DNA of 40,761 nt from Metabacillus fastidiosus NBRC 101226 (lineage in GTDB: Bacteria; Bacillota; Bacilli; Bacillales; Bacillaceae), in assembly GCF_001591625.1 (NCBI RefSeq), contig NZ_BCVG01000026.1, positions 1 through 40,761 on the forward strand. The letters run 5' to 3'. This document shows, in pieces, positions 25,108-35,034 of the stretch (position 1 is its first letter; the number at the start of each line of letters is the position of its first letter). The translations under genes were made by a program, and so were the position numbers. The notes below the pieces were generated by a model. That model was not told where the DNA came from, did not search any database, and saw nothing but the letters and a program-made list of their open reading frames with translations.

Positions 25108-25164
25108 AGGGAATAAATTTACATATATAACTAATACTACTTAGGATGGCGGGTGTATATAAAA

Positions 25165-25389
25165 ATGAGCCAAAAAAATGACTTTGTCGTCATAAAGGCA
25201 ATTGAAGATGGTGTTAATGTCATCGGATTAACAAGAGGTACGGATACTAGATTTCATCATTCTGAAAAATTGGATAAAGGTGAAGTAATGATTGCTCAGT
25301 TTACAGAGCATACATCTGCAATCAAAATTAGAGGAAATGCAGTTATCCAGACATCCGTGGGAGAAGTACAAAGCGAATCGCGTAAGTAA
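25165..25389 (+). CDS. mtrB: trp RNA-binding attenuation protein TRAP
   Basis: Ring-forming regulator (11 subunits in Bacillus) that binds tryptophan and wraps RNA containing GAG/UAG triplets, causing termination in the trp leader. The 74-residue protein has the conserved [47 protein letters not shown] and VIQT blocks, including the KKR-type RNA-binding and Trp-binding loop residues. ATG 25165 gives the usual length (75 in B. subtilis); GTG 25153 would add four residues. Its target leader is in the same window at 32293-32393. Confidence 0.96.
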   Translation: MSQKNDFVVIKAIEDGVNVIGLTRGTDTRFHHSEKLDKGEVMIAQFTEHTSAIKIRGNAVIQTSVGEVQSESRK

Positions 25390-25420
25390 GCAGAAACTCT
25401 GCTTTATTTGCGTTTCTTTT
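25388..25420 (+). terminator. Weak terminator after mtrB
   Basis: A 7-bp stem AAGCAGA (25388-25394)/TCTGCTT (25398-25404) with a 3-nt loop is followed by T-rich sequence. The stem is short, so read-through into hepS is possible. Confidence 0.5.
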
Positions 25421-25440
25421 TATAGTAATTCCAATTTATA

Positions 25441-25449
25441 TGATATAAT
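25441..25449 (+). promoter_or_regulatory. Candidate extended -10 promoter of hepS operon
   Basis: TGATATAAT is an extended -10 (TGnTATAAT). No good -35 is seen 17 bp upstream. It lies 98 nt before hepS. Confidence 0.4.
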
Positions 25450-25546
25450 TAAAATCGTCGATTTTTCTTTTTTATCTTTGCTAGCATTTCGAATAACACA
25501 TCTATAGACAGTTCGTATGTGAAAATGGGGACAAGGGTGATATAAA

Positions 25547-26347
25547 TTGCAAGACATGTATACAAAATTGGCTGAAATAAAGAGGAAGATAGAGAAAAGG
25601 TGTGCACATCCTTTTTTGATGAAATATCTTTCGAAGCCGAAAATTGATGAAGATAAGTTATTCCTTTTTCATGCAATTTTCAATGAATTAAATGAAACAG
25701 ATCAAGTGAAAGAAAATTATATTATCGTGGCAATGCTCGTACAAATCGCCCTTGATACCCATGATGAGGTAACAAACTCTGATCAAATAAAGCAAAGCGA
25801 GTTCGTAAAGAGACAGCTTACAGTTTTAGCAGGGGATTATTTCAGTGGCCTTTATTATTCTATTTTATCTGGGATAAAAGATATTAAAATGGTTCGAACG
25901 TTAGCAACGGCAATAAAAGAAATAAATGAACATAAAATTAAAATTTATGAAAACGCGGAAACAGACCCGTCCGCATTAGTTGAAAGTTTATTAGTTATTG
26001 AATCTGGTTTATTTCAAAAGATATCCGAATCGTTTCATTTCGATTTATGGAAAAAATTAACCTTTCACTTTCTGGCGTATAAAAGGCTGGCAGCAGAAAG
26101 GTATAATCCTTTATTGGACAGCTCATCGATTCACCATTTTGAATATGGTCGAATAATCGCTTCTCCTAATATCTCTCAAGATGATTTTGATGAACAAATG
26201 AATTATCATTTTAATGAATCAATAAATCTTTTAGAAAATCGCCAGTTTCATTCAGCCGTATTAATAAATGCATTGAAGGAAAGATTACATTCCATTCGTT
26301 TTAACGAAGAGATTTGTTTAAATAAGACCGTGGAAGAAGGTTCATAA
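25547..26347 (+). CDS. hepS: Heptaprenyl diphosphate synthase component I
   Basis: Small non-catalytic subunit of the heterodimeric enzyme that makes the C35 side chain of menaquinone-7. The protein is 266 residues. It contains the conserved [25 protein letters not shown] and [20 protein letters not shown] blocks. TTG 25547 gives [14 protein letters not shown], matching the MQDIY start of the B. subtilis protein, with AAGGGTG at about 25532-25538. menG begins 1 nt after the stop. It was formerly gerCA. Confidence 0.93.
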   Translation: MQDMYTKLAEIKRKIEKRCAHPFLMKYLSKPKIDEDKLFLFHAIFNELNETDQVKENYIIVAMLVQIALDTHDEVTNSDQIKQSEFVKRQLTVLAGDYFSGLYYSILSGIKDIKMVRTLATAIKEINEHKIKIYENAETDPSALVESLLVIESGLFQKISESFHFDLWKKLTFHFLAYKRLAAERYNPLLDSSSIHHFEYGRIIASPNISQDDFDEQMNYHFNESINLLENRQFHSAVLINALKERLHSIRFNEEICLNKTVEEGS

Positions 26348-26348
26348 T

Positions 26349-27056
26349 ATGCAGCAATCTAAGGAAGAAAGAGTTCATCATGTTTTTGAGAAGATTTATA
26401 AAAACTATGATAAAATGAATTCAGTTATTAGTTTTCAGCGTCATGTCGCTTGGCGCAAAGATACAATGAAACGTATGAATGTGAAAAATGGTCAGTCCGC
26501 ATTAGATGTTTGTTGTGGAACTGCTGACTGGACGATTGCTCTGGCAGATGCTGTAGGTAAAAATGGAAATGTGATCGGTCTTGATTTCAGCAAAAATATG
26601 CTGGCAATTGGAAGAGAAAAGGTAAATGACCTTGAATTGGATAATGTTAAACTGATTCATGGAAATGCAATGTCGCTCCCTTTTGAGGATAACAGCTTTG
26701 ATTTTGTAACGATCGGCTTTGGCCTAAGGAATGTGCCTGATTATATGCAAGTTTTAAAGGAAATGTATCGAGTAGTGAAACCTGGTGGGAAAGTAGTATG
26801 TTTAGAAACTTCTCAGCCAACGCTACCTGTATTTAAGCAGCTGTACTTTTTTTATTTCCGCTACATTATGCCTATGTTTGGAAAAGTATTCGCTAAAAGT
26901 TATGAAGAATATTCATGGCTTCAAGAATCTGCACGTGATTTTCCAGGAATGAAAAAATTAGCAGAAATGTTTAAAGAAGCAGGATTTGACCATGTGGAAG
27001 TGAAAGCATACACAGGTGGAGTAGCAGCGATGCATATGGGACATAAAAGGCGATAA
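26349..27056 (+). CDS. menG: Demethylmenaquinone methyltransferase
   Basis: SAM-dependent C-methylation of demethylmenaquinone, the last step of menaquinone synthesis. The protein is 235 residues. The SAM motif is [10 protein letters not shown] (52-61), then [24 protein letters not shown], and the C-terminal [11 protein letters not shown]. It also corresponds to gerCB/ubiE-type names. It is tightly coupled behind hepS, and hepT follows after 82 nt containing a stable hairpin. The three genes make up the side-chain and ring methylation module. Confidence 0.94.
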   Translation: MQQSKEERVHHVFEKIYKNYDKMNSVISFQRHVAWRKDTMKRMNVKNGQSALDVCCGTADWTIALADAVGKNGNVIGLDFSKNMLAIGREKVNDLELDNVKLIHGNAMSLPFEDNSFDFVTIGFGLRNVPDYMQVLKEMYRVVKPGGKVVCLETSQPTLPVFKQLYFFYFRYIMPMFGKVFAKSYEEYSWLQESARDFPGMKKLAEMFKEAGFDHVEVKAYTGGVAAMHMGHKRR

Positions 27057-27060
27057 GTAG

Positions 27061-27089
27061 TGAGGCTGGCTCATATCGAGTCAGCCTCA
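27061..27089. other. Intercistronic hairpin without T tract, menG-hepT
   Basis: A 12-bp stem at 27061-27072/27078-27089 (TGAGGCTGGCTC with GAGTCAGCCTCA, one G-U) has a 5-nt loop. It is followed by ATACTTAATG, not a T run, so it is more likely an RNA stability or processing structure than a strong terminator. Confidence 0.6.
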
Positions 27090-27138
27090 TATACTTAATG
27101 AAGAGTTTACTAAAAATTCAGCATTTAAGGTGAATCGA

Positions 27139-28101
27139 ATGAAATTAAAAACATTGTATTCGTTTTTTGGTACAGATTTAGACATAATTGAAGAAGAACT
27201 AAAGAGAATAACGGCTTCAAATTATCCGCTTATTACAGAAGCGAGCTTAGAGCTGATTGAAGCGGGAGGGAAAAGAATTCGTCCCGTATTTGTTTTACTG
27301 TCAGCAATGTTTGGAGCATATAATATCGATGTTGTAAAACATGTTGCAGTAGCTCTTGAAACGATTCATATGGCATCACTCGTTCACGATGACGTCATTG
27401 ATGACGCAGATATTAGAAGAGGAAAGCCCACGATTAAAGCGAAGTGGAATAATCGGATTGCGATGTATACAGGAGATTATTTACTCGCAAGTTCACTTGT
27501 TGCGATGACAAATATCGAAAACCCGGAAGCTCATAAAATTTTATCAAAAACGATGGTGGAAGTATGCCTTGGTGAGATTGAGCAGATTAAAGATAAATAT
27601 AATTATGAACAGTCTCTCCGTACATATTTGAAGAGAATAAAGCGTAAAACAGCGCTTCTCATTGCGGTTAGCTGTCAATTAGGGGCCGTTTCAGCAGGGG
27701 CATCAGAAGACCTGCACCGAAAGCTTTACTGGTTTGGATATTTTGTTGGAATGTCCTTCCAAATAACCGATGATATTCTAGACTTTACTGCAACGGAAAA
27801 AGAGCTTGGGAAACCTGTAGGCAGCGATCTTCTGCAAGGAAATATTACTTTACCAGTATTATTTGCGATGAAAGATGCGGACATTCGGGCAGAAATAGAA
27901 AAGGTTTCGGCGGAAACAACAGCTGATGAATTAAAGCCAATTGTTGAAAAAATTATTCGTACAGATGCGATTGAAAAATCGTATGCTCTGAGTGAATTAT
28001 ATTTAGAAAAAGCTTTTGCTATATTGAAATATTTGCCGAGAGGGCGAGCTAAATCAACGTTGAGCAGTATTGCAAAGTATATTGGAAAAAGAAAATTTTA
28101 A
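27139..28101 (+). CDS. hepT: Heptaprenyl diphosphate synthase component II
   Basis: Catalytic subunit that condenses isopentenyl diphosphate units onto farnesyl diphosphate to form C35. The protein is 320 residues. The first Asp-rich motif is HDDVIDDA (83-90), the second QITDDILDF (208-216), and GGKRIRP (43-49) binds IPP. ATG 27139 follows AAGGTGAA; in-frame GTG 27130 overlaps that site. It works with HepS (25547) and uses isoprenoid precursors balanced by Fni. It was formerly gerCC. Confidence 0.94.
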   Translation: MKLKTLYSFFGTDLDIIEEELKRITASNYPLITEASLELIEAGGKRIRPVFVLLSAMFGAYNIDVVKHVAVALETIHMASLVHDDVIDDADIRRGKPTIKAKWNNRIAMYTGDYLLASSLVAMTNIENPEAHKILSKTMVEVCLGEIEQIKDKYNYEQSLRTYLKRIKRKTALLIAVSCQLGAVSAGASEDLHRKLYWFGYFVGMSFQITDDILDFTATEKELGKPVGSDLLQGNITLPVLFAMKDADIRAEIEKVSAETTADELKPIVEKIIRTDAIEKSYALSELYLEKAFAILKYLPRGRAKSTLSSIAKYIGKRKF

Positions 28102-28201
28102 CAATATATTCACCCCATTGTTGCGAAATAAATGATAAAATGGTAATATTTACTTACAGGTAAGGTTAATACATAATTCTCAGTGGGGTGGAAAATTGAA
28201 T

Positions 28202-28648
28202 ATGGAAAAAACATTCTTAATGGTAAAACCCGATGGTGTTCAACGTCAGCTTATCGGAGAAATTGTTGCCAGATTTGAAAGAAAAGGCTTACAATTGATA
28301 GGTGCTAAGCTGATGACCATCCCTGTTGAAACGGCTGAACAGCATTACGGTGAACATAAGGGGAAACCTTTTTTTAACGATTTAGTTAATTTTATCACTT
28401 CAGGGCCGGTATTTGCGATGGTTTGGCAAGGTAAAGATGTGATCGAAATCAGTCGTCAAATGATCGGAAAGACAAATCCAAAGGAAGCTTTGCCAGGAAC
28501 AATTCGCGGTGACTATGGAGCCTTTTTAAGTAAAAATGTTATTCATGGTTCGGATTCATTACAAAGTGCAAAGCGTGAAATTAATCTTTTCTTTAAAGAG
28601 GAAGAATTAGTAGCATACGATAAGCTTATGAATAAGTGGATTTATTAA
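28202..28648 (+). CDS. ndk: Nucleoside diphosphate kinase
   Basis: Transfers the gamma phosphate between nucleoside di- and triphosphates through a phosphohistidine. The protein is 148 residues with MVKPDGVQR at 7-15 and the catalytic His115 in NVIHGSD. ATG 28202 gives MEKTF; TTG 28196 two codons earlier is possible, as GGGGTGG lies at 28184-28190. It has its own terminator and sits between hepT and cheR as in B. subtilis. Confidence 0.96.
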   Translation: MEKTFLMVKPDGVQRQLIGEIVARFERKGLQLIGAKLMTIPVETAEQHYGEHKGKPFFNDLVNFITSGPVFAMVWQGKDVIEISRQMIGKTNPKEALPGTIRGDYGAFLSKNVIHGSDSLQSAKREINLFFKEEELVAYDKLMNKWIY

Positions 28649-28680
28649 AAAGCTAGCAAATGCTAGCTTTTTATTTTTTT
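28647..28680 (+). terminator. Terminator after ndk
   Basis: A perfect 11-bp stem AAAAAGCTAGC (28647-28657)/GCTAGCTTTTT (28662-28672) is followed by ATTTTTTT. It overlaps the ndk stop codon. Confidence 0.93.
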
Positions 28681-28729
28681 GAAAATATGACAAATTTAAA
28701 TGAATTTAAGCTATACTAACATTATGTAA

Positions 28730-29530
<801 letters not shown>

Positions 29531-29608
29531 AACATTCTATTTTTTTTCGCTATAATATGATATATTTCTACATAAAAGCGTTAGCGCGTTGAAGGGAGAG
29601 AGTGCATA

Positions 29609-30781
29609 ATGAGGTATTTAACAGCCGGTGAATCTCACGGTCCTCAATTAACAGCTATTATTGAAGGTGTTCCAGCAGGACTGCCGATTACAAGAGAGGA
29701 CATTAATGCAGACTTAGCAAGAAGACAAAAAGGGCATGGCCGCGGCCGCAGAATGCAGATTGAAAAGGATCTGGTGCAAATAGTCGGGGGAGTAAGACAC
29801 GGGAAGGCTCTCGGTTCTCCGATTTCTTTAGTCGTTGAAAATGATGACTGGAAACATTGGACAAAAATTATGGGAATAGACCCGATTACTGAAGAAGAAG
29901 AACAAGAGGTTAAACGTCAAATTTCGAGACCGAGACCAGGACATGCGGACCTTTTAGGTGCGATAAAATACGGTCATCGTGATATGAGAAATGTACTTGA
30001 GAGATCTTCTGCACGTGAAACAACAGTTCGTGTTGCAGTTGGTGCTGTAGCAAAAAGAATATTAGCAGAGCTCGGAATTAAAGTTGTCGGACATGTACTT
30101 GAAATCGGCGGAATCAGAGCGGAAAATACAGATTATAAAAATATCGATGAACTTCTTGAAGTAACGGAAGAATCACCAGTTCGCTGTTATGATAAAGAAG
30201 CGAGCCTGAAGATGATGGAAGCGATCGATACAGCGAAGCAAAACGGCGATTCAATCGGTGGAATCGTAGAAGTAGTTGTTGAAGGCATGCCAGCTGGAGT
30301 CGGAAGCTATGTACATTATGACCGCAAGCTTGACAGCAAACTTGCTGGAGCAATGGTTAGTATCAATGCATTTAAAGGCGTTGAATTTGGAATCGGCTTT
30401 GAAGCAGCAAGAAAGCCGGGAAGTGAAGTGCATGATGAAATTCTTTGGTCAAAAGAAGAAGGATACTACCGCAGAACGAACCGTCTAGGTGGATTAGAAG
30501 GCGGTATGTCAACAGGTATGCCAATTGTTGTCCGTGGTGTAATGAAACCTATCCCAACACTTTATAAACCGCTTCAAAGCGTTGATATTGAAACGAAAGA
30601 GCCGTTTACAGCAACGATTGAAAGATCTGACAGCTGTGCTGTTCCAGCCGCGAGTGTTGTTGCAGAATCAGTTATCGCATGGGAAATTGCTAACGCAATC
30701 GTTGAACAATTTGGCTTTGACCGCATTGATCTTATTAAAGAAAATATTGAAAAAATGCGTGAGTACTCGAGGGGATTTTAA
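29609..30781 (+). CDS. aroC: Chorismate synthase
   Basis: Converts 5-enolpyruvylshikimate-3-phosphate to chorismate using reduced FMN (called aroF in B. subtilis). The protein is 390 residues. Signatures are GESHGPQL (7-14), [22 protein letters not shown], and [12 protein letters not shown] (about 132-143). ATG 29609 follows AAGGGAGAGAG. The last base of its stop codon is the A of the aroB ATG, so the genes are translationally coupled. It opens the aromatic supraoperon. A TATAAT at 29551 may be its -10, without a recognisable -35. Confidence 0.96.
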   Translation: MRYLTAGESHGPQLTAIIEGVPAGLPITREDINADLARRQKGHGRGRRMQIEKDLVQIVGGVRHGKALGSPISLVVENDDWKHWTKIMGIDPITEEEEQEVKRQISRPRPGHADLLGAIKYGHRDMRNVLERSSARETTVRVAVGAVAKRILAELGIKVVGHVLEIGGIRAENTDYKNIDELLEVTEESPVRCYDKEASLKMMEAIDTAKQNGDSIGGIVEVVVEGMPAGVGSYVHYDRKLDSKLAGAMVSINAFKGVEFGIGFEAARKPGSEVHDEILWSKEEGYYRRTNRLGGLEGGMSTGMPIVVRGVMKPIPTLYKPLQSVDIETKEPFTATIERSDSCAVPAASVVAESVIAWEIANAIVEQFGFDRIDLIKENIEKMREYSRGF

Positions 30782-31860
30782 TGGAAAGAGTAACGATTCA
30801 AACGACATCTGACCGCTATGATGTTTTAGTTGGAAAAGGACTTATAAATGATCTTATTACTCTTTTAGAAACAGTCTCTCCATCAAAGGTACTAATCGTG
30901 ACTGACTCTGTTGTTGATCAGTATTTTGGAGATGAAGTGCTTCAAAAAGTGAGCGAGCATTTCCATGCCTTAAAATATGTTGTTAAAAGCGGGGAAGAAT
31001 CAAAATCTTTTGAAGCGTACTATGATATTCAAACATTTGCATTGCAAAATGAATTTGATCGTAAATCAGCACTCATCGCATTAGGCGGCGGTGTTATCGG
31101 TGATTTGGCAGGATTTGTTGCGGCAACATTTATGAGAGGGATTCCTTTTATTCAAGTGCCAACGACATTGCTTGCTCATGACAGTGCGGTCGGCGGGAAG
31201 GTTGCGATTAACCATCCTGAAGGAAAAAATATGATCGGGGCTTTTTATCAGCCGATTGGCGTTATATATGATATTAATTATTTAGCAACTTTGCCTGCTG
31301 ATGAATTCCGCTCAGGATTTGCTGAAGTAGTAAAACATTCTTTTATACGAAATGAAGAACTTTATCAGTTTTTACTTGAAAATGTTCCCACATTAGAAAA
31401 TGTTTCTGACACTGTGTTGCAGAAGATGATCATTGAAGGAATTAAAGTGAAGGCAGAAGTTGTTTCTGAAGATGAGAAAGAACTTGGGGTTCGTGAAATT
31501 TTAAACTTCGGGCATACGTTGGGACATGCTATTGAAGCGGAACTTGGCTACGGGAAAATTTCTCATGGTGACGGTGTTGCAATCGGAATGCTGTTTGCCC
31601 TTTCGTTAAGCAAACAGCTATTGAATGAAGAGCTTCCTTATGAACAACTGAAACAATGGTTTAAACAGCTCGGATTTCCGACAAAAGTTCCTGATGAGCT
31701 TTCGACGGAACAATTAATAAACCGAATGAAGAGAGATAAGAAATCTCTTTCTAATAAAATAAAAATGATCTTATTACAATCTATCGGGGTAACTACATCT
31801 AAGGTCTTTACATCAGATCAGTTGGAAAGTTATCTGAATGAGTGGAGACAGGAGGAATAG
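30781..31860 (+). CDS. aroB: 3-dehydroquinate synthase
   Basis: NAD- and divalent-metal-dependent cyclisation of DAHP to 3-dehydroquinate, second step of the shikimate pathway. The protein is 359 residues. The NAD-binding loop GGGVIGDLAGF is at 102-112, followed by PTTLLAHDSAVGGK, GFAEVVKHSFI (metal-ligand glutamate) and LNFGHTLGHAIE (metal-ligand histidines). It overlaps aroC by one base, and aroH starts 2 nt after its stop. Confidence 0.96.
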   Translation: MERVTIQTTSDRYDVLVGKGLINDLITLLETVSPSKVLIVTDSVVDQYFGDEVLQKVSEHFHALKYVVKSGEESKSFEAYYDIQTFALQNEFDRKSALIALGGGVIGDLAGFVAATFMRGIPFIQVPTTLLAHDSAVGGKVAINHPEGKNMIGAFYQPIGVIYDINYLATLPADEFRSGFAEVVKHSFIRNEELYQFLLENVPTLENVSDTVLQKMIIEGIKVKAEVVSEDEKELGVREILNFGHTLGHAIEAELGYGKISHGDGVAIGMLFALSLSKQLLNEELPYEQLKQWFKQLGFPTKVPDELSTEQLINRMKRDKKSLSNKIKMILLQSIGVTTSKVFTSDQLESYLNEWRQEE

Positions 31861-31862
31861 GC

Positions 31863-32237
31863 GTGGTAAGAGGGGTACGCGGTGCGATAACAGTCGAAGT
31901 TAATGAGGCGGATCATATTATTGATGAGACAGAGCATTTACTTTCAGAAATGATTGAAAAAAACAACATCATCCCTGAAAATGTTGCTTCAATCCTCATT
32001 TCTGTAACAGATGATATAAATGATGTTTTTCCTGCAAAAGCAGTTCGTAAGTTTGAAGGCTGGGAGTATGTACCGATTATGTGTATGCAGGAAATACCAG
32101 TAGTAAATGGTCTTAAAAACTGTGTGAGAGTACTGATGACGGTGAACACAGATATAGAACAAAAACAAATTCAGCATATTTACTTAAAAGATGCTGTACA
32201 ATTAAGACCGGATTTATCCAGTTCTATCGATAAATAA
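31863..32237 (+). CDS. aroH: Chorismate mutase, AroH type
   Basis: Rearranges chorismate to prephenate for Phe/Tyr. This is the monofunctional trimeric AroH fold. The 124-residue protein starts MVRGVRGAITV. It has the conserved arginine (RGVRG), CMQEIPV and the C-terminal LRPDL. GTG 31863 follows AGGAGGAA at 31850-31857, inside the end of aroB; the open frame extends to 31842 but lacks a site there. The trp promoter and leader begin directly after it, so trp genes can be read both from upstream and from their own promoter. Confidence 0.95.
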   Translation: MVRGVRGAITVEVNEADHIIDETEHLLSEMIEKNNIIPENVASILISVTDDINDVFPAKAVRKFEGWEYVPIMCMQEIPVVNGLKNCVRVLMTVNTDIEQKQIQHIYLKDAVQLRPDLSSSIDK

Positions 32238-32239
32238 TA

Positions 32240-32269
32240 TTGACAATAAAAGTGAAATTATAATACGAT
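32240..32269 (+). promoter_or_regulatory. trp operon promoter
   Basis: TTGACA (32240-32245), perfect -35, has an 18-bp spacer to TACGAT (32264-32269). A TATAAT at 32259-32264 is only 13 bp away. It starts directly after the aroH stop codon. Confidence 0.6.
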
Positions 32270-32292
32270 AGATGAAAGAAAAAAGGTTTTAC

Positions 32293-32393
32293 AAGTTTAG
32301 ATGAGTATAGATAGCTGAGAATGGGTTAGTTTAGCTGAGGTTTTTTAACAATTGCATAGGTCTACCCAAAAGCGGTTTTCGCTTTTGGGTTTT
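32293..32393 (+). promoter_or_regulatory. trp leader: TRAP-binding triplets and attenuator terminator
   Basis: UAG/GAG triplets lie at 32298, 32303, 32308, 32312, 32317, 32327, 32332 and 32337, with near matches AAG at 32293 and UGG at 32322. The step is 5 nt, with one 4-nt step. This fits a TRAP ring site (11 triplets in B. subtilis). The terminator is a perfect 11-bp stem, ACCCAAAAGCG (32364-32374)/CGCTTTTGGGT (32380-32390), followed by Ts. Its 5' arm (CTACCC, 32362-32367) can instead pair with GGGTTAG (32323-32329), which lies in the TRAP site, giving an antiterminator. TRAP binding would favour termination. Confidence 0.85.
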
Positions 32394-32470
32394 ACTGTAT
32401 ATTATATTGTGTTAATATAGTATATTTGTAGATTTTTATGCTTTCTTCCACTTTACAACCTCCTAATTTC

Positions 32471-32500
32471 CTCATTCTCCAAAAATATTGGAGGAGTGAG
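32471..32500 (+). promoter_or_regulatory. Hairpin covering the trpE ribosome-binding site
   Basis: CTCATTCTCC (32471-32480) can pair with GGAGGAGTGAG (32490-32500), which contains the trpE Shine-Dalgarno sequence. A further CCTCC at about 32458-32462 could also pair with it. In B. subtilis TRAP binding promotes such an SD-blocking hairpin. Confidence 0.6.
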
Positions 32501-32503
32501 CTT

Positions 32504-34021
32504 ATGAAAACTTCGTCGTTTTCTTCATTTTGTGAAAATAGTAAAACATATAAAACAATCCCAATTGTGAAACGTTATATTGCGGATACTTTTACCCCAA
32601 TCCAACTTTTTCAACTTTTTAAAGAGGAAGCTGTTTATTTATTAGAGAGCAAAGATTCTGAATCAAGCTGGTCCCGTTATTCTTTTATCGGTTTGAACCC
32701 GTTTTTATTTGTAGAAGAGCAGGATGGAAGCTTCATTTTAAAAAATGAACAAAAAGAAATGATTAAACAGTCCGATTCTCTTACGAATATTTTTAAAGAT
32801 TTACAAACTTATTTACAAATTAAATTGCCGGAATTAGATATTCCATTTGTCGGCGGGGCTGTCGGCTATATCGGCTATGATACAGTAACCATTTTAGAAA
32901 AAGTCGAAGAGCATAAAGAGAATGATGATAAACAGTCTAAATGTTTATTCTTCGTTTGTGAAACGATTATTGCATTCGACCATCAGGATAAACAGCTTTA
33001 TTTCATCCATTACGAGCGACTCGAAGGAAATGAAAATGAAGCAAGCCTAAGAGCGGTGTATGAACTCGCAGAAGGCAAGTTAAGTAAATACCTCAGCATG
33101 CTGAAACAGAAGGAACAGCCTGAACAGCTGCCAATGCCGTATTTGAATCAAGATGAACTTGATTTTGAACAAATAAAATCAAATTACGGAAAAGCTAAGT
33201 TTTTAGAAGATGTAGAGAAAGTAAAAGAATATATCAGGGCTGGAGATGTCTTTCAAACGGTTCTTTCGCAAAGATTTGAGGTGCCGATTAAGACTGATGG
33301 CTTTTCATTATACAGAATTTTAAGAATTGTTAATCCATCACCATATATGTTTTATATAAAATTTGATGATACAGAGCTTGTCGGAAGTTCACCGGAGCGT
33401 CTTGTTCATATTCAAGATAAGCATTTGGAAATCCATCCGATTGCAGGAACGAGAAGAAGAGGAAGAACTGCTGAAGAAGATGAGAAATTAGCCGTTGAGC
33501 TAAGAAATGATCAAAAAGAAATAGCCGAGCATTATATGCTTGTCGACCTTGCAAGAAATGATCTTGGGCGTGTTTCTGAATATGGATCAGTAAAAACTCC
33601 AACATTAATGGAACTGGGAAAATTCTCACATGTGATGCATCTTATTTCGAAAGTGACTGGACAATTAAAAGAAGAGGTCCATCCGGTTGATGCTCTGCTT
33701 GCATCATTCCCAGCTGGAACGGTATCAGGGGCACCGAAAATTCGGGCGATGCAAATTATTAATGAATTAGAGCCGACACAAAGAGGCTGCTATGCTGGAA
33801 GTGTTGCATACATCGGATTTGATGGGAATATTGACTCATGTATTACAATTCGGACAATTACAGTGAAAGATAATACTGCTTATGTTCAGGCAGGAGCGGG
33901 AATTGTTGCTGATTCTATTCCAGAGCTTGAATGGAAGGAAACATGTAATAAAGCAAGTGCTGCCTTAAAGGCGATCCAATTAGCTGAATCGATTTTCGAA
34001 GAGGAGGGCTTAAAGAAATGA
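32504..34021 (+). CDS. trpE: Anthranilate synthase component I
   Basis: Makes anthranilate from chorismate, using ammonia from a glutamine amidotransferase partner. The protein is 505 residues. The N-terminal tryptophan-binding motif LLES is at 46-49, so feedback inhibition is expected. The C-terminal chorismate-binding half has GDVFQTVLSQRF, IAGTRRRG, DLARNDLGR and FPAGTVSGAPKIRAM. ATG 32504 lies 7 nt after GGAGGAG; the open frame extends back to 32438 through the leader but is not expected to be translated. No trpG lies in the operon; in B. subtilis PabA from the folate operon fills that role. It overlaps trpD by 4 nt. Confidence 0.96.
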   Translation: MKTSSFSSFCENSKTYKTIPIVKRYIADTFTPIQLFQLFKEEAVYLLESKDSESSWSRYSFIGLNPFLFVEEQDGSFILKNEQKEMIKQSDSLTNIFKDLQTYLQIKLPELDIPFVGGAVGYIGYDTVTILEKVEEHKENDDKQSKCLFFVCETIIAFDHQDKQLYFIHYERLEGNENEASLRAVYELAEGKLSKYLSMLKQKEQPEQLPMPYLNQDELDFEQIKSNYGKAKFLEDVEKVKEYIRAGDVFQTVLSQRFEVPIKTDGFSLYRILRIVNPSPYMFYIKFDDTELVGSSPERLVHIQDKHLEIHPIAGTRRRGRTAEEDEKLAVELRNDQKEIAEHYMLVDLARNDLGRVSEYGSVKTPTLMELGKFSHVMHLISKVTGQLKEEVHPVDALLASFPAGTVSGAPKIRAMQIINELEPTQRGCYAGSVAYIGFDGNIDSCITIRTITVKDNTAYVQAGAGIVADSIPELEWKETCNKASAALKAIQLAESIFEEEGLKK

Positions 34022-35034
34022 AACAATTACTAGCGAGATGTATTGAAGGAAAAACATTGATCGAAGCGGAAGCAGAATATGTAATGGATCAAATTATGAC
34101 TGGTAATGCAACATCAAGCCAAATCGCCAGCCTTATTTCGATTTTGCGATTCAGAGGGGAAACTGTAGATGAGATCGTCGGTTTTGCTAAATCGATGAAA
34201 AATCATATGAAAGCTTTAAATTGTCCTTTTGATCTCGTTGATACATGCGGGACAGGCGGGGACGGCGCATCAACATTTAATATTTCAACAGCTGCTGCAC
34301 TCGTTGTATCCAGCTTAAAAGTGAAAGTTGCAAAACACGGAAACCGTGCATTTTCTTCAAAGAGCGGAAGTGCTGATGTTCTTGAAACACTTGGGATTAA
34401 TATTCAGACGACAGAGGAAGAAGCAATTGAAAGCTTAAAAAATGATAATATGACGTTTTTATTTGCACCGATGTTTCATTCATCAATGAAGCATGCTGTT
34501 ACACCGAGAAAAGAGGTCGGTTTTAGAACAGTGTTTAATATATTAGGACCTTTAGCAAATCCGGCTAATGCAAAAAGACAGGTCATTGGTGTTTTCTCAA
34601 CTGTGTATGCTGAGAAGCTGGCATATGCGCTTGAACGATTAGGTGCAGAACATGTTCTCCTTGTTACCGGCCATGACGGTTTAGATGAAATTTCTATTAC
34701 ATGTCCAACAGATGTTGTTGAATTAAAGAACGGCAAAATAACAAAGTATACTGTCAGCCCTGAAGAGCTTGGCTGTGAATCTGGTAATTTATCAGAAATC
34801 CAAGTGGCAGATTCGTTAGAAAGCGCAAAATTAATTCGTGATATTTTCAGCGGGCAAGGTCCTGAAAGTGCGGTAAATATCGTTGCTTTAAATGCGGGTG
34901 CAGCCCTTTATGTTGCGGGAAAAGTGGATAATTTAAAAGACGGAGCACTTATGGCGAAAGATGCAATTAACAGCGGAATTGCATTGGAACAGTTAAATGC
35001 GCTTACGCGGAAACGAGAGGAAAATTATGCTTAA
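34018..35034 (+). CDS. trpD: Anthranilate phosphoribosyltransferase
   Basis: Adds phosphoribose from PRPP to anthranilate. The protein is 338 residues. The PRPP-binding loop is [17 protein letters not shown] (75-91), with [18 protein letters not shown] and the [13 protein letters not shown] segment. ATGA overlap with trpE (34018-34021) means translational coupling. The trpC start lies inside its last codons. Confidence 0.96.
   Translation: MKQLLARCIEGKTLIEAEAEYVMDQIMTGNATSSQIASLISILRFRGETVDEIVGFAKSMKNHMKALNCPFDLVDTCGTGGDGASTFNISTAAALVVSSLKVKVAKHGNRAFSSKSGSADVLETLGINIQTTEEEAIESLKNDNMTFLFAPMFHSSMKHAVTPRKEVGFRTVFNILGPLANPANAKRQVIGVFSTVYAEKLAYALERLGAEHVLLVTGHDGLDEISITCPTDVVELKNGKITKYTVSPEELGCESGNLSEIQVADSLESAKLIRDIFSGQGPESAVNIVALNAGAALYVAGKVDNLKDGALMAKDAINSGIALEQLNALTRKREENYA

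Noticed and set aside
32438-32503. N-terminal extension of trpE from ATG 32438
   Set aside because: It would be translated through the SD-blocking hairpin and includes the real ribosome-binding site. ATG 32504 gives the proper TrpE start.
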